Assembly: GCF_001039355.2 (NCBI RefSeq) | Contig: NW_019775513.1 | Span: 545,052-609,051 of the forward strand | Direction: 5' to 3' | Source of the DNA: Lingula anatina | Lineage: Eukaryota; Brachiopoda; Lingulata; Lingulida; Lingulidae | DNA: 64,000 bases | Shown: piece after piece, positions 52,253-64,000 of the stretch | Position numbering within the stretch: position 1 is the stretch's first letter | Layout: each line of letters begins with the position of its first letter | Notes under the pieces: model-generated | What the model was told of the DNA's origin: nothing | The model's database searches: none | Seen by the model: the letters and a program-made list of their open reading frames with translations, nothing else | Made by a program: the position numbers and the translations under genes

Positions 52253-54650
52253 TGCATGCATTTCAGCAACAAGTTTGGACCTGACTTTCCAAAGTGACAA
52301 TGAGAAAGCAGTGCAATGGCAGTGGAAGCAACCCAGTGCTATACCATTGTGAGAACCACCATGTCCACAGAAGACCCACACAAAAATTATATCAATGTCA
52401 AAGCCTCACACAAGAATTATATCCATTTTTTGCACCAGTAGCATTAAATGACTTTTTTCTTTTTTCTTGCAATCGATTTCTTTAATGTGTCACTTATTTT
52501 ACTATAAAATTATTGTTTGATTTGTCTGGCTTTTTTAGTTATTTGGAAAATTAATATAATTCTTTGGTGGGCACAGAGACAGGCCACAGGTTTGTATAGT
52601 ATATATTCCCCAGTTAATACTGTAAGTGATTGATAAAATAAATATACCTTTTCCAAGTTATCTATCCTTTGCCTCAGTAGTCGGTTTTCAGTCCTTAATC
52701 TCTGAAGAGAAAAGCAAGAAGATCAAAAATATAAGCAGTTCTCTTGCCTGGTCATAATAGTGATGCCATACAATTAGTACATGAACTGTTACATGTACCT
52801 GTAGTATAACTGAAGCTGATATTTTAAACGAGATTAGTGAAAGAGATTTTTAACTCTCAAAACAACATTTAATTATTAAAAAACTGATAAAAAATGTGTT
52901 ACCCTTAATTCTATTTGTTCTTCATTCTCCTTTGCCTTCAATGTAGTGTATTCTTTTTCCAATCTGAAATGGAGAAATTCCAACTTAGTATACATCAATG
53001 CCAATGAATCAAAAACTGCTTTTTTAAAATGAAAAACTCCAGTGATTAGTACATAAAACTGACCTCGGGCCAAATGAAAATGCATCAATATTACTTTTGC
53101 TTGTCTTTGTAAATAAACCTCTCATCAACAATGCAAGAAAAACCATTTAGTTGGTTATCTTAATGCTTTCTTTGAACAGTTAATTATTACACTAACAAGA
53201 TGATTAACAAACTACTCTTCTTAGTTCTGGAAAACAATATATTTTCTGCAGTACAACCCTCTGTGATAAAAGTCTCTTAAAGCAGCAAAAACACTTAATT
53301 AACAGGCACTCAAGTATCTCATTCATGTCCCAGTAAAGAAGATTTATTCTGCAGACTGTTAACTGGGTAATGATACCATCCTAAGTAGGCAAAAGTTGAC
53401 CTTTATTGAATTAGCCAAATGGTCCCCATGATACCAGCTGTTTGAAAATAATCATTAGTTTTTTTTTTCACATCTCAGTGAAAACAGCTGTGTCATTCTG
53501 ACAGAGGCCAGCCTCCCACCATGGCATGTTTTCCTCTGCTTATAATTTACGAACCTAGTTGGGCCGGGAAAGGGGGGGGGAGCAGATCAAACTTTAAATT
53601 AAAATTAAATAAATGAATAAAGTTCATACTGTGAGTAAAATGGACCTTACTGTCACATTTTCATTTGAATATAAAAGGATGAGCCTTCATAACTTTAGGT
53701 TGGCTATTTTAATAAATAAAACTGAATTAAAATTCAAAGAATGAGGTTAAATTACAAGCATGTCCTAATTTCTTTAAATAATTTAGAAAACCTACTTAAT
53801 CAAAAAACAAGGACTGATCAGACATCATAGCATCCTCCATTACTAATTATAATATCAAAATACCATGTAGTCTGTGTAAAGTTGTAGTTGCATGACACAG
53901 CTAGGGAGGGAACGACAGTAGATGGGATATTTATTGCAATCAAATCCACATAATTACCTACAAAGTTCATTTGTCTTTTTTGTTTTTGTCACCCCACGGC
54001 AACCGCAAACCACTTCCTTTCAAAGTTACACTGATGTTTTCTGCTAAAAATACTTATATTGCTTGTAATGGATGAATTTCAACAAGGGTTCTTCAAATTA
54101 ACATAAGAACTGTATACCAAGACACAATTCATATAACAAACACTTCTGAGGTGAAAGACTGAATTTGGGGCTTCTGAGACACCTTTAGAACAGTAATCAT
54201 TTATTACATTCATTACCTTGAACAAAATGAAAAACACTGTCTATAGACTCAAGCACTGGTCAGACACAAAAAAACAACATATTTTATAGCAACAGAACTC
54301 TGTCTGTGCATTCATTGAATGAACATCTGTCACAAACTCACAGACCACTCCACTAAATCCAAAGTGGACAATTTCACAGTCATTCATCTTGAGTTAAAAA
54401 CAATGACAGTATCACACTATCTACACAACAACATCCCATCTGCCACATGATAACTGAGTGTACATGGACTCTGAGCTTTTTTCTCTGACTTAATGGGGGT
54501 TATTAATGTCTTGATATCAAACTTGAAGATTAATCATCTTGTCATTTACACCATCAATTGAGGAATCACAGTTAGGTTATTCATAAATAGCCATGAGCAA
54601 CCAGGGTTGCTATCTTTTTCTCATTCACTGTTATTTGTCATGCTTGAATG

Positions 54651-54702
<52 letters not shown>

Positions 54703-57700
54703 TTAATTGAAATTTTTTAAACTGAGATAATGGGCATTTCATGAGAAGAATGGCATGTTTCTTATTGATAAAAGTTTAAAATCAGTAATGCAGATTTATA
54801 ACAACTAACATATAATATCTATACCCACTCTTCATAAGTCTGGGGCAATTTTTTCTCCTCTTCCTCATCCTCAAACCCTGAGAACTCTATGGTGTACATG
54901 GTGCACAGTTCATATGTACAAGTTACTATTATAATTCTATATCACATGCACTTCCCTGAGAATTAAAACATGATGCATATTGTAGTTGGTAAAACTACAT
55001 GTAGTTGTATGTTCCCACGTATGACAATGATTCCTACAAAGCAGTCAGTAGTTTCCTGAGAATGGCATATAATTTTGATATCCTGTACTGGATCTTTGTC
55101 TGTTGACAGTCAAGAAATTGTGTATTTACGACTTGCTGTACTGCACTTTGTCAGTTTTCTACTCAGTTTATTCCTAATATCTACTCCATTTAGCACATTG
55201 TTTCTTGTGGGGTTTAATCTTGTGCAAAAGAGAAACTCTAAAACACATCAATCCATTGTCAAGACAACAAAATTTCAATCTAGACATATACATATATTGC
55301 ACACCTAGCATGGGACATCTCATGGTATTCTGGTGTCACTTTCTTGCTGGAGGCCAGGCTCCAACTTTCCACAGTAGGCGGCCTTGTTCACCGATACCAA
55401 GCATGTCAAAAAATAAATAAAAACTCCCCTCTGTCAAGTATTCAGGATCTATAATTAATCCTACTTGTCTTTTTTTTTTTCAGGTACTCCCACATAAAAC
55501 TGGACTAATGTCTATGTTGTAGCACTGTAGATGAAAAATTAAATCCCAGTTTGTCCTGCTGCATGAACGTCCCTGTCGCCAATTGCTCCTCCATTCACAT
55601 ATCTTATGGTCTAACAGTTTATATTATACACTATACTTCTCTGTCCTCTGGCTAGCTGTCAGAAGGATAATCACAGGGTTAATGAAGGACATTTAATTCC
55701 TAGTGTGTGTGTAGATGTGCATAACTGTTCAGTGCTGGTAGACTTCAAAGCAATGCATGCATATATTATGACCAGTATATAAGTCCAAGTCATCTGTCAC
55801 TGTGACTGCCTCTCTCTTTTCAGGTAGACTTGGACACATATTAAGTATATGGGTATAGTAATTCCATGCTATGGCTTTTCTCAGGTAACCCTGGACACTT
55901 ATTAAGTGTGATCACAGAAAATATTCTGTATGCCTCTGACTAGGTTTACGACATCAGAGAATATTTTGACCAAGTCATATCTTGCAGTGATCCAGTGATG
56001 ATTTCATTGTCAAAAAGAATCACAGACTTCAGATATTTCTGGCTGCACATGGTATTTTCCAATACAAGCTGCTCCTATTCTCTCTCTTCTTGCAATATAT
56101 ATATATCCAGTAGCTAACACTTCCCTCTGTATATATCCTGTTTGGTTTAAGTGAAGCCTGAGATAATGATAATGATGATGGCATCTACCTGTACAGCTGA
56201 GCACCCTTCATACCTAAATCTACCATTTCTAGAGAACTGACACTGTGTTAATGTTCTCCAAACACTATGAATATATATCCTTCTTAAACACAACAACTTG
56301 TGCAGTCCTCTTAATGGTGTGCCATCCTCTTTTCATGCTACAGGTGAAAAAATATATACAGGAATTCCTGTGTCAATTCTGCTTTCCACAATGAACTGTT
56401 ACTTATCAGGTCCAACCTGACACTTATCTCAGCTTACAGTCACAATGGGTTTGATTTCATGATATTGTATGCCCCACTAGCATTTGTAGTCTATAGTCGA
56501 TCAATGCTGTGTGACACCAGCAGTAACAGTTGTATATGTTAAGTTTGTCTTCACTCTCTCTGTAACAAAGACTGTATAATATTGGTTTTACACAATCCAG
56601 TTAGTTCATACTACCATTGGAATTTTACATCAAAAAGATAAATGATTCAGATATAACACATCATCATGGAAGTCGTGTGTGAAGTTTCTGCTTTCTGACC
56701 CTGTCACGAAGCGTTATTTCAATCATCTCCAGTATTTCACTCATTGGAATTCTCCCATACATCAATGGTCCATGATACTGTCACAGACTTTTTAAGTGCA
56801 ATCCTGTGTTACCAGATCCAGTAAGATGCTCCAAGACAAACAAATGCAATGACCCTGCAGTTAAAATACAATACCCCTAAAGCCTAAAAGGTAACATGTA
56901 CTGTGATTATATGCACCAGGTACAAAACCCTAGTATCCTCCAATACGAGTCAGGTGTCTATGTGCATTTACACATGCCAGGAATATACATGTACCAGTAT
57001 ACAATGTTGCATGTCCATTAGCCATAAGACCACAAATACACCCACACCGGGTAGTACAAATGGTGCCCGTTCCCCACTTCACTGTGTATTATTCAGAATA
57101 CTAATTAAAGTAAAGAACATCAGAGCTCTGTAACATGTAGAGTGTGGTATAGCCCCAGAGGTACACCTGTTACTATCTCAGGGTCCCTGCAAAGTTCCAG
57201 CTCTGGCTTAAGTCTACTGTTCAAAAACATATCACTGCCTGAGAGAGCACCTGTCTTTGCCCCAAGGTACCTTGAATATGGTTCAACAAGGTGCCAGCCT
57301 TTACTTGAACAGTCTACTAATACAGCGTTAACTTGATATCTGCGTAGTTTCCACCAGGATACTCGTGTTTCATGAGGCGCACATAAAACAATTCACCTGT
57401 GAACATTTCCATGTGACACCCAGGTGAACATTCACATGGACATTAAATAAACTAATTGTCAACAATCTCCTGCCCTAGTACCACTTTATATAGCACCAGT
57501 ACCCAGTCTCAGGTAAGATATGAGAATGTCCAGTATAAAATATTGGTCATTTATGTAGTGTCCAGTCTGACCACCAGAGTGTGGAATCACAAGCTGTAAG
57601 TTCAAATAAGTGGACGTCTCAGGTGACACTTTTTCACCTGATCCCTGCCCATTAAAATGTGTCCTTGCCCTCACAGTGACCCAACTTAACTGCAATCCAC

Positions 57701-60700
57701 CAGTCTGAATGTGACACCTAAAGAACACTAGATTGCTGTGATGCTATCTGTTTTCTTCTATGCCGCAAGGTTCAAGTTATTGCTTTTCAGGAATGCTGGT
57801 TTCATCTTTTGTTGTATATATTATAGACACATGACTTCCAATGGAAATGTGCTTGATTCAAATCAACTCCCTCCGCATCCTGGAGTTCTATGTAGATTAA
57901 AAATTATCTATGTAATGTAATGAAGTCTATCAGGTATAATACCTAGGCTTATTAAAGTGACCATCCATCAATGGACATGCACTTGTGGACATTTCACAAT
58001 AATTTGGACCACTGATTCCAGGCAAATAAAGTTAACCTCTTTTCATGCCAAAATTGGCTCAATCCATTGGCACTTGTATTCAGGTGCTATCATCTTTTCC
58101 CCTGATAATGGAGTAATATAACAGAGCATATACTGTTATATGATTTTGAATATAGAGCTTGAAAAATTATAACGTTTAAATCATCCTCTTCTAATGCACC
58201 TTTCACCTATTTTCAGTATTTATTACATTCACACACAGGAAAAGTTACGTTTCCTCCTGTACCGGTGGCACTCCAGAAAACAGGGATTCTCTTCACTGTG
58301 CAGTCTCCAAACTAGTCAATCAGGTAACACTACTGAAGAAGCTGCCAGCAAATGTCTGCCCTGTGTTGAACTGACTACCAAAAGGGGGCTGTCATTGAAT
58401 AAATATCCACAAAACTGCTGGTTAAAAATGAAGTCTTCAAATTTTCAGCTGCGCACCTGAATACCTGTACATCAAGGTGCTAGTCATAGGTGAGGATCCC
58501 TGGTATAAAATTAAGTCCAAGCAGAATCACACTGGTTAAGTGTTTAGTCAGGTTACCTGTCTGTGGACACTGGTCAAGTTACAGTATATTGTTGTGATGA
58601 CAATACCTACTGACCCTTGGCTAAGTGTTGGTTTAATATAGACCGGCGGATTCTTAGCCCCACCTTTCTTCCCCAGGCTTAATACAGTGTACACAGGTGA
58701 TCTAATTTATAATATCAAAGAGCAAAATGTCAATAGAAATATGAGGAGGTTGTGCTGTCAGACGAGTGCAAGCATCCAAGCATCATGAAATTCAGAGACT
58801 GGATAATAATAATAATAATATGCTTTTCTTTCTATTATCTCAATATCATTGTATATGTTACCTGAAATACACATTTTACACATTTGCACACATTTTTATC
58901 AATTATATTACAGTGCCATATATTCTGTATGACACATCAAACTGAATAAACTCAAACTTTTTAAAGCTCTTTATCACAGATCCTGTTGCAGAAATAACAT
59001 CATTTTAACCCTGCTGAATTCATCCAATTTCTTATTTCATCTGTCTGTAAGAATATTACGGTACATAAGACTTCAACAGATCATGCACTGCTTACCCATA
59101 ACAAAAGTAACTATGACCTGTGGTTTCTCCATCTTCCATTACAGTCAGGCATAAATTAATTGCCTCCACCTTTAGTTACTAAAGTACATCAATCTTATGC
59201 AATTTGGCTATGAAAACAACACAATGCACCTTGTCAATATACACTGCTGATAGTGTGTTAGATTTAGAGAGCCCCGAATTTCTAAAAGGATGCTTTTGAA
59301 TAATGAAGTGGATATCAAACAATTCACCTGTAAAATTTTTCATATGACATCAATGTCGGCAATATTGGTGTCTCGTGAGATGGCTAGACACAAAGTTAAT
59401 CATACATTTATGTCCAATTTTCTGAAAAGACATGTCTGTAACTGAACACATGCAATATAAAAACTGAGTCTTGTGATTGATGTTCTACTATAATATGCTG
59501 AGTTCTTGCAACAATAGAATTACAAAATGTTGCATTCCTCTTTTTGTACAATAAATGTATTTTAATCAACCTATACAAAACTTCAAAACTGGGGAGGGGG
59601 GAGGGGGAGTAACTCAGGTATTTATTAGACATTAAAGAAGCTTAGTCTTTTCCAGCCCGTGAAGTCGAAAATTCTAAAATTGCTACACATTTTACAATGA
59701 AAAAGCCACTAAGACCATTCTATGGTCTGTATCACACAGTGGGGTCTCTTGATAAAACGAACAGGTGTTCTCTTCTATTATTCCTGTTATACATACATAT
59801 TATACCTAAAAAGATATGCGGAATTTATTTTGTAGATAAACTGAAATTTAATGTTTTTAGATAAGACGAGAACAGATTTGGCCCCACCCAAAACTGTCAA
59901 GTCAGAGAAATCTATTGTGTCATCTAGGTCTATTCTTCCAACTAAACAGGTATTATAGCTCTAAGGGGCAGACAGATAAACTCCTCCCATTTACCTATAG
60001 TTAAGAAGATTTTGACATTGTGTACAAATAGTGCAAATACATAAATCTAACACATGGGAACTCCTACCACATCCACATGTCAGATGGCCAATCGGTAATG
60101 GTGCTGTATAGGGTTGATTGCCCCCTCCCCCCCAAAAATCCTAGCGATGGTTTATCAATATTTTCTTAAATTCTAGCTACACAGATCATAATTTTTGTTC
60201 AAAAGAATATCTTCATTCTGTTCAATCCTTCCAGGAGGAAAAAATTATCACTGATAACAGATCCCTGTATAGCTGAGATCAGCTGAATTCAGATATTTTA
60301 TCATCCATCCATAAACCACAAAAAATGCTTGGCAATGCTTAGTCTATACCATAACACACATGTTAAAGCTTATAAAAATCATTTAATTACTGCTTATAGG
60401 TCCTCAAAGTAAATGTGTAGATTTTGAAAGCATAGTTAAACATTTTGCAAGAACATTTAAGCAACAGGCAAATTTAAGCAGTTGTCTGCACTTTGGGAAG
60501 ACAAGAGGAAAAATTAAAACAGGCTTGGACAAACTGCCATGTACTTTTTTTTTTTTTTTGGTCAAGATAATGAAAGCAGAGACTTGTAGATGAGAATTTA
60601 ATGGTATTTTAAGAATGTTATCAAACAGTTAAACGTCATCCTGACAAACCTATCCTTCTTCCATGTAACTTAAAGTCACTTCTATCCTTTCTTCCATGCA

Positions 60701-63700
60701 CTAATCAAATTATGCCCAGAGAGATCTAACAAACCTCTGGGAGCTTAGCAGTTACCTTGACTTTGTGCATCTTTTCTTTTCAATTTCTATTTATGTTTTT
60801 AGAATGACTTAATACCAACTTTATCTTTAAGCATCTTTACATATCATGGTTTCACACACAGATGCATGCTTTCCCACCCACGCACATGCACACACACACA
60901 CACACACAAATAAACACACACCACCACCATAAAACATGAGGTGAATCATCTTCAGTCTCTGTGACTGTACACCATATTTCGGGAAGGTTACAGAGGATCC
61001 ATCTGCCATGAACTCACAATAATTCTCTGCTTGTTATTTTCTCAGCATGTTACAAGTGCATTAGATAATGACTGTGGTTGGTTGCAGAATACCATTGCTC
61101 TTACACATTGCCTGCAATGTGTTTTATTTGAAACCCTACATTGGATGACTAAAATACCATCTGGTTGTCAGACTTCAATTTAATTCATTCCATCAGTGAA
61201 TGTGATGACAGAAAATGTTTAAGATGAAGAGTGTTGAATCAACCTAATGAAAAAAAAAAGATCTTTAATCCAATACCAGCTTATAAGTGAACAGATTTTC
61301 ATCTTTAAATAAAAAGTTTAACTTGTTTCAGTTTACACAAACTTCAATGAATTTTCTTTAGAGTCTCCCCTTGTCTGGTCACTTACCCAAGAGATTTTTT
61401 AACAAGAAATGGAAGAAAAACTGCTAATTAGTATCCCAACGGTCACTCCTGCAGCTGTTCAATCTACCTTGGCTGTCTCTAATGAGTCAATTAACCAAGT
61501 TTTCCTTAAAGAGAGCACTCAGCAGATCTTATTACTTTGACATTAACCAATGGCTTTAACAGAAAAAAAAAAAAAAATATGGAGGAAAGGCAGACTGTGC
61601 TCCTGCTTATTTATCACATTTTCTTGGACAAAATTTTACAATGTGCATTCTCTAAATAGTTTAGAAAGATTTACAGTCTTGATATACAGTTGGACTTTAA
61701 AAGAATAGTGCATACTAAATATTGTAAACAATTTATAAACATTCATATCAAGGGGGGTAAAAAAGTCTGGAAGACAATCTTAGGCAGAGGGTTTTTCCTA
61801 TATGGAAAAAATTAAGTTCTGAATCCTTACAATAATATAAAACATTTCAAACTTTCAATGAGCCAGAGTTTCCATAACAATTATGTTTTTCAGATTTAAA
61901 GGCCTACCTCTTTCAGTGTCTGGCAATCGCATCAAAATGACCCAATTTCTCTTAGCAGCACCAAAGGTCTGAACCACATCCAACTCATTCCTACATAACT
62001 AGATATCTACTTGGCATTTCCCTCCGTCTTTCTTGCCTAAAATAACACCCAGGATATTTTGCCAAAAAGAACAGTCCATTTCATACTGTGTTCCAGGCTT
62101 ACCTTCCCCTTTTTCTTCTCCAAGCAACACTTTGCCATGCATACTCTCAACCTGACTGTGAGGTACATATGCAACCAGTCACAGCTCAAATATCCTCTGA
62201 TGAATCACTCCAGTTTTCTCCCATGTTTTCTTAGTTTCCCATAACAAATGTTGAGGAAGTACTGCTATCAATAACTACCGTCATAACACAGAAGCTGCTC
62301 TGTGCAGGTTAACTGGCAGTGGCCAATTGACTGAATGATAATATTATGGAGGCTAAACTGGGTGTGAAGGTGGGGGTGGGGGTGATTTTCCGGGGGGGGG
62401 GGGGGGGGGGTTGGTAAGAAAGTGAATAAATCTGGGGGTAGTCATAATTAATACAATTGAAGTTATAGTGATGTATGTTCAAATAACTGTTTATGTGAGT
62501 AGAAAACCTCAATACCACATGGCTTACAAAATATTTTTAATATGTATACTTTAAGATACATTTCATGTTTTGGATAATCTATCCATGAGTTACAGTAGAA
62601 TGAGCACTACAGCTGTAAAACATAACCATGACAAACAATTCACCCAAAGCCTAACTCTAGCACTGGTAATCACCAACTTCAATCAATTTCACTTTTCATT
62701 CTGCTCCTCAGAGCAATATATCATGTTAAGAAGCTTCACAATAATCTCTATCATGGACCCATAGTAAGGTCTTCTAAGACAAATCAATATGCCAATTAAA
62801 TCAACAAAACAAAGTGCCATCACTTAAATGGCCATTCAATATTCCTCCTGTACACTTTGTTAAGTGTAAATCAAGGAAACAAATGGCTGTCAAAGCTAAT
62901 GGCCTGGTGAAGTTTATGACATAGAATGTATTAGATGGAGAACCTTGGCAGTAGTATGAAGACAAGAGACTCGAGCTTGTACTAAACAACAGATGAATTA
63001 TTGACAGCAAAATGTGTTAGTTGCGCCCATTGGCAAATGAACAAACTGACAGTACACTACCCCTGAATCATCCCAGCTTTAGGTATTTTTTATCTAATCC
63101 CTAAGAAAATCTACTTTCAATAAGGAAAATTTTCAATGATTTGAGATACATAAATATATTGTATTACTTTTGAGCATTCTCTTATAAACGTGGCAAATAA
63201 TGACCAGACTGTATTGTAGAGTGACACCAGGCACAGCTAAGGCTCCGTTCACATGAAAAGTCTATTTCCAAAAATTTATTTTCTATTCGCGGTATCTTGT
63301 GATCACGGTCTGTGCCCTGAATACCCCGGGGCGTAATTACTGGCAGCGCGAGCCAGTTACTTCCAAAGCTGTAATTAATTCTCGGCTGCACTCAGAGTGA
63401 TCACAAGATACCGTGAATAGAAAATAGATTTTTCATGTGAACGGAGTCTAAGTGTCACTAGCTAGGTTGTCATTAGACAGCAAGGTACATCACAGAGCAG
63501 AAGTGTCATAATTTTCAACCTGCTTGCCACCAAACCAGATTATACATATAAGGATACTGTCAATGTCAAATATATATTTATATATACATATATAACAACA
63601 AAAGGAAAGAAGTGTTTATTACCATTTATGACCACAAAGGGCAAGATATTTTCAGTGATACATTTGCCTGATGGCAATGACTGGCATCATTTTATTTGAT

Positions 63701-63921
63701 TAAATAAACATAACTGAATATTTTGGCCTTTAACTCTGTCTTTTGTTCAACCCTTACATACTTGGTACTATTTAACAAGCAATCAACTCAGTGACACTTA
63801 ATTTCGATATGAGCATGACTTACTTTTTCATTTTCCTTGCATTGTATTTGACATCATAGGCTATGCTCAACAATCTCTCATAATCTTGTTCATATTTGGC
63901 TGGCATATCTTTTTGAAAGAA
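45927..63921 (-). CDS. EVI5: EVI5 (TBC-domain RabGAP family), C-terminal coiled-coil half; 5' partial
   Basis: EVI5 couples a TBC RabGAP domain to a long coiled coil and acts in endosomal traffic and cytokinesis. Minus-strand exons in phase: 63921-63824, 52963-52903, 52701-52648, 51413-51354, 50458-50441, 49981-49808, 49630-49478, 49265-49119, 48823-48659, 48412-48266, 47993-47898, 47723-47577, 47304-47209, 46753-46667, 46382-45927 (stop TGA). The first encodes the segment just after TBC (AYDVKYNARKMKK). Family hallmarks follow: LEKEYTTLKAKENEEQIELR, RLRTENRLLRQRI, TLADRLIHNQVTKAQEAEE, repeated QxEL-x3-KLREAE units (DELMGVKLREAESLADVKEM) and AEMRQKIAELEIQ. The last exon is a polar, Ser/Asn-rich tail. 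Exons 48412-48266/47993-47898 recur identically as 47723-47577/47304-47209 in a probable assembly duplication. Without it, about 571 residues are visible. The donor at 46666 (GTCAGG) is weak. The TBC domain lies beyond the right edge. Confidence 0.93.
47095..48471. repeat. 688-bp exact tandem duplication around a single N (EVI5 exons repeated)
   Basis: 47095-47782 and 47784-48471 appear identical, including a T-run at the start, two EVI5 exons and their intron. The only ambiguous base (N, 47783) sits exactly at the joint. Two contigs with an unmerged overlap would give this pattern. Vertebrate EVI5 has one copy of this exon pair. Both exons are phase 0, so the duplication keeps the frame open. 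Confidence 0.9.
50441..50458 (-). CDS. EVI5: EVI5 18-nt microexon (QLDKSH)
   Basis: On the minus strand, CTGCCTCACAG precedes CAGTTGGATAAGTCTCAC, which is followed by the consensus donor GTAAGT. It is phase 0 on both sides and falls between the RQRIDNLEK and ETATLADRL exons, so it can be included or skipped without frame change. It is probably alternative. Confidence 0.6.
51354..51413 (-). CDS. EVI5: EVI5 60-nt cassette exon (SIPKKDVVKFPRKMPSLLKK)
   Basis: It has an acceptor TTGTCTCTAG, 20 codons, and donor GTGAGT, phase 0 on both sides. It adds a basic Lys/Pro-rich insert between two coiled-coil segments. It is not in the vertebrate EVI5 sequence I remember at this point, so optional inclusion is likely. 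Confidence 0.65.
52168..52250. repeat. (GT)n-rich microsatellite
   Basis: TGTGTATGTGTGCGAATA units repeat twice, then an uninterrupted GT run. It lies in an EVI5 intron. Confidence 0.9.
54652..54702. repeat. (ATT)n microsatellite
   Basis: About 17 uninterrupted ATT units. Confidence 0.95.
55821..58864. promoter_or_regulatory. CAGGT/ACCTG motif cluster (possible intronic enhancer)
   Basis: I count 23 occurrences of CAGGT or ACCTG in about 3.0 kb, against roughly 4 expected at this base composition. Many are CAGGTA, CAGGTG or CACCTG, the E2-box type bound by Snail/ZEB and E-proteins. Some sit in loosely similar units (CAGGTAGACTTGGACAC and CAGGTAACCCTGGACAC), so a decayed repeat is an alternative origin. 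Confidence 0.35.
63241..63448. mobile_element. palindromic PIF/Harbinger-type MITE (copy B)
   Basis: It is related to 7896-8140: same ends (GGCTCCGTTCACATG), same GTGATCACGGTCTGTG block and same GCGTAATTACTGGCAGCGCG core. TAA flanks both sides (63238-63240, 63449-63451). The right arm has diverged and lost the core, making it shorter (208 bp) and older-looking. It lies in the EVI5 first visible intron. Confidence 0.8.
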
Positions 63922-64000
63922 CTGGAATGAAAAAGAACATTTTCAACATTTGGACTTAACAGTAACAAAATACAATGCCAGACTACCACCAGAGCTGCTG

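Larger units (their letters stand above)
52964..63823 (-). other. 10.9-kb intron of EVI5
   Basis: No coding exon fits the required phase. It holds an (ATT)n run at 54652-54702, a dense cluster of CAGGT/ACCTG motifs at 55821-58864, an (AAT)n near 58806, (AC)n near 60885-60908, a G-run near 62391-62410 and a Harbinger-type MITE at 63241-63448. A 26-codon frame at 54819-54899 looks protein-like but fits no splice phase. Confidence 0.65.

Overview
The window is eukaryotic: about 38% GC, genes split by GT/AG introns, abundant microsatellites and small DNA transposons. Gene content (ABCE1, EXOSC2, EVI5, ABIN-type UBAN proteins, a six-cysteine chitin-binding protein, TauE/SafE transporters) and composition suggest a marine invertebrate, probably a lophotrochozoan such as a mollusc. 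The phylum is inference. A 154-base N run and a lone N beside a 688-bp exact duplication show this is a draft assembly.

Layout. 0.4-5.9 kb (+): the last 14 exons of ABCE1, the ribosome-recycling ATPase; its start lies left of the window. 6-9 kb: gene-poor, with a mariner-type MITE and a near-perfect 245-bp palindromic PIF/Harbinger-type MITE. 9.1-9.5 kb (-): a 164-aa orphan ORF. 12.3-15.5 kb (+): a five-exon ABIN/TNIP2-like ubiquitin-binding adaptor with kappaB-like sites upstream. 16.1-16.9 kb: a broken non-LTR retrotransposon. 18.0-20.2 kb (+): a 436-aa secretory/membrane protein resembling the bestrophin-like DUF4239 family. 21.4-26.6 kb (+): a 101-aa secreted protein with one CBM14 domain, built from four short exons. 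Its last intron holds, on the opposite strand, the first of two tandem TauE/SafE-type transporter genes (22.4-24.4 and 27.0-29.2 kb, -). 33.1-36.1 kb (-): a second ABIN/TNIP2-like gene with the same exon plan, inverted relative to the first, with three kappaB-like sites upstream. 37.7-38.8 kb (-): an unrecognised 171-aa membrane protein, head-to-head with EXOSC2 (39.3-42.7 kb, +), the exosome cap subunit, complete in eight exons. 45.9-63.9 kb (-): the coiled-coil C-terminal half of EVI5, whose TBC RabGAP domain should lie right of the window.

Functionally, three housekeeping genes (ABCE1, EXOSC2, EVI5) flank a more variable interval of duplicated genes: two adaptors of NF-kappaB restraint type, two transporters, a chitin-binding secreted protein and a DUF4239-like protein. 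The kappaB sites at both adaptor loci fit a negative-feedback circuit, and the two TauE/SafE genes look homogenised by gene conversion over their membrane core. Exon borders were read from splice signals, reading frame and homology recalled from memory; no search or transcript data were used.
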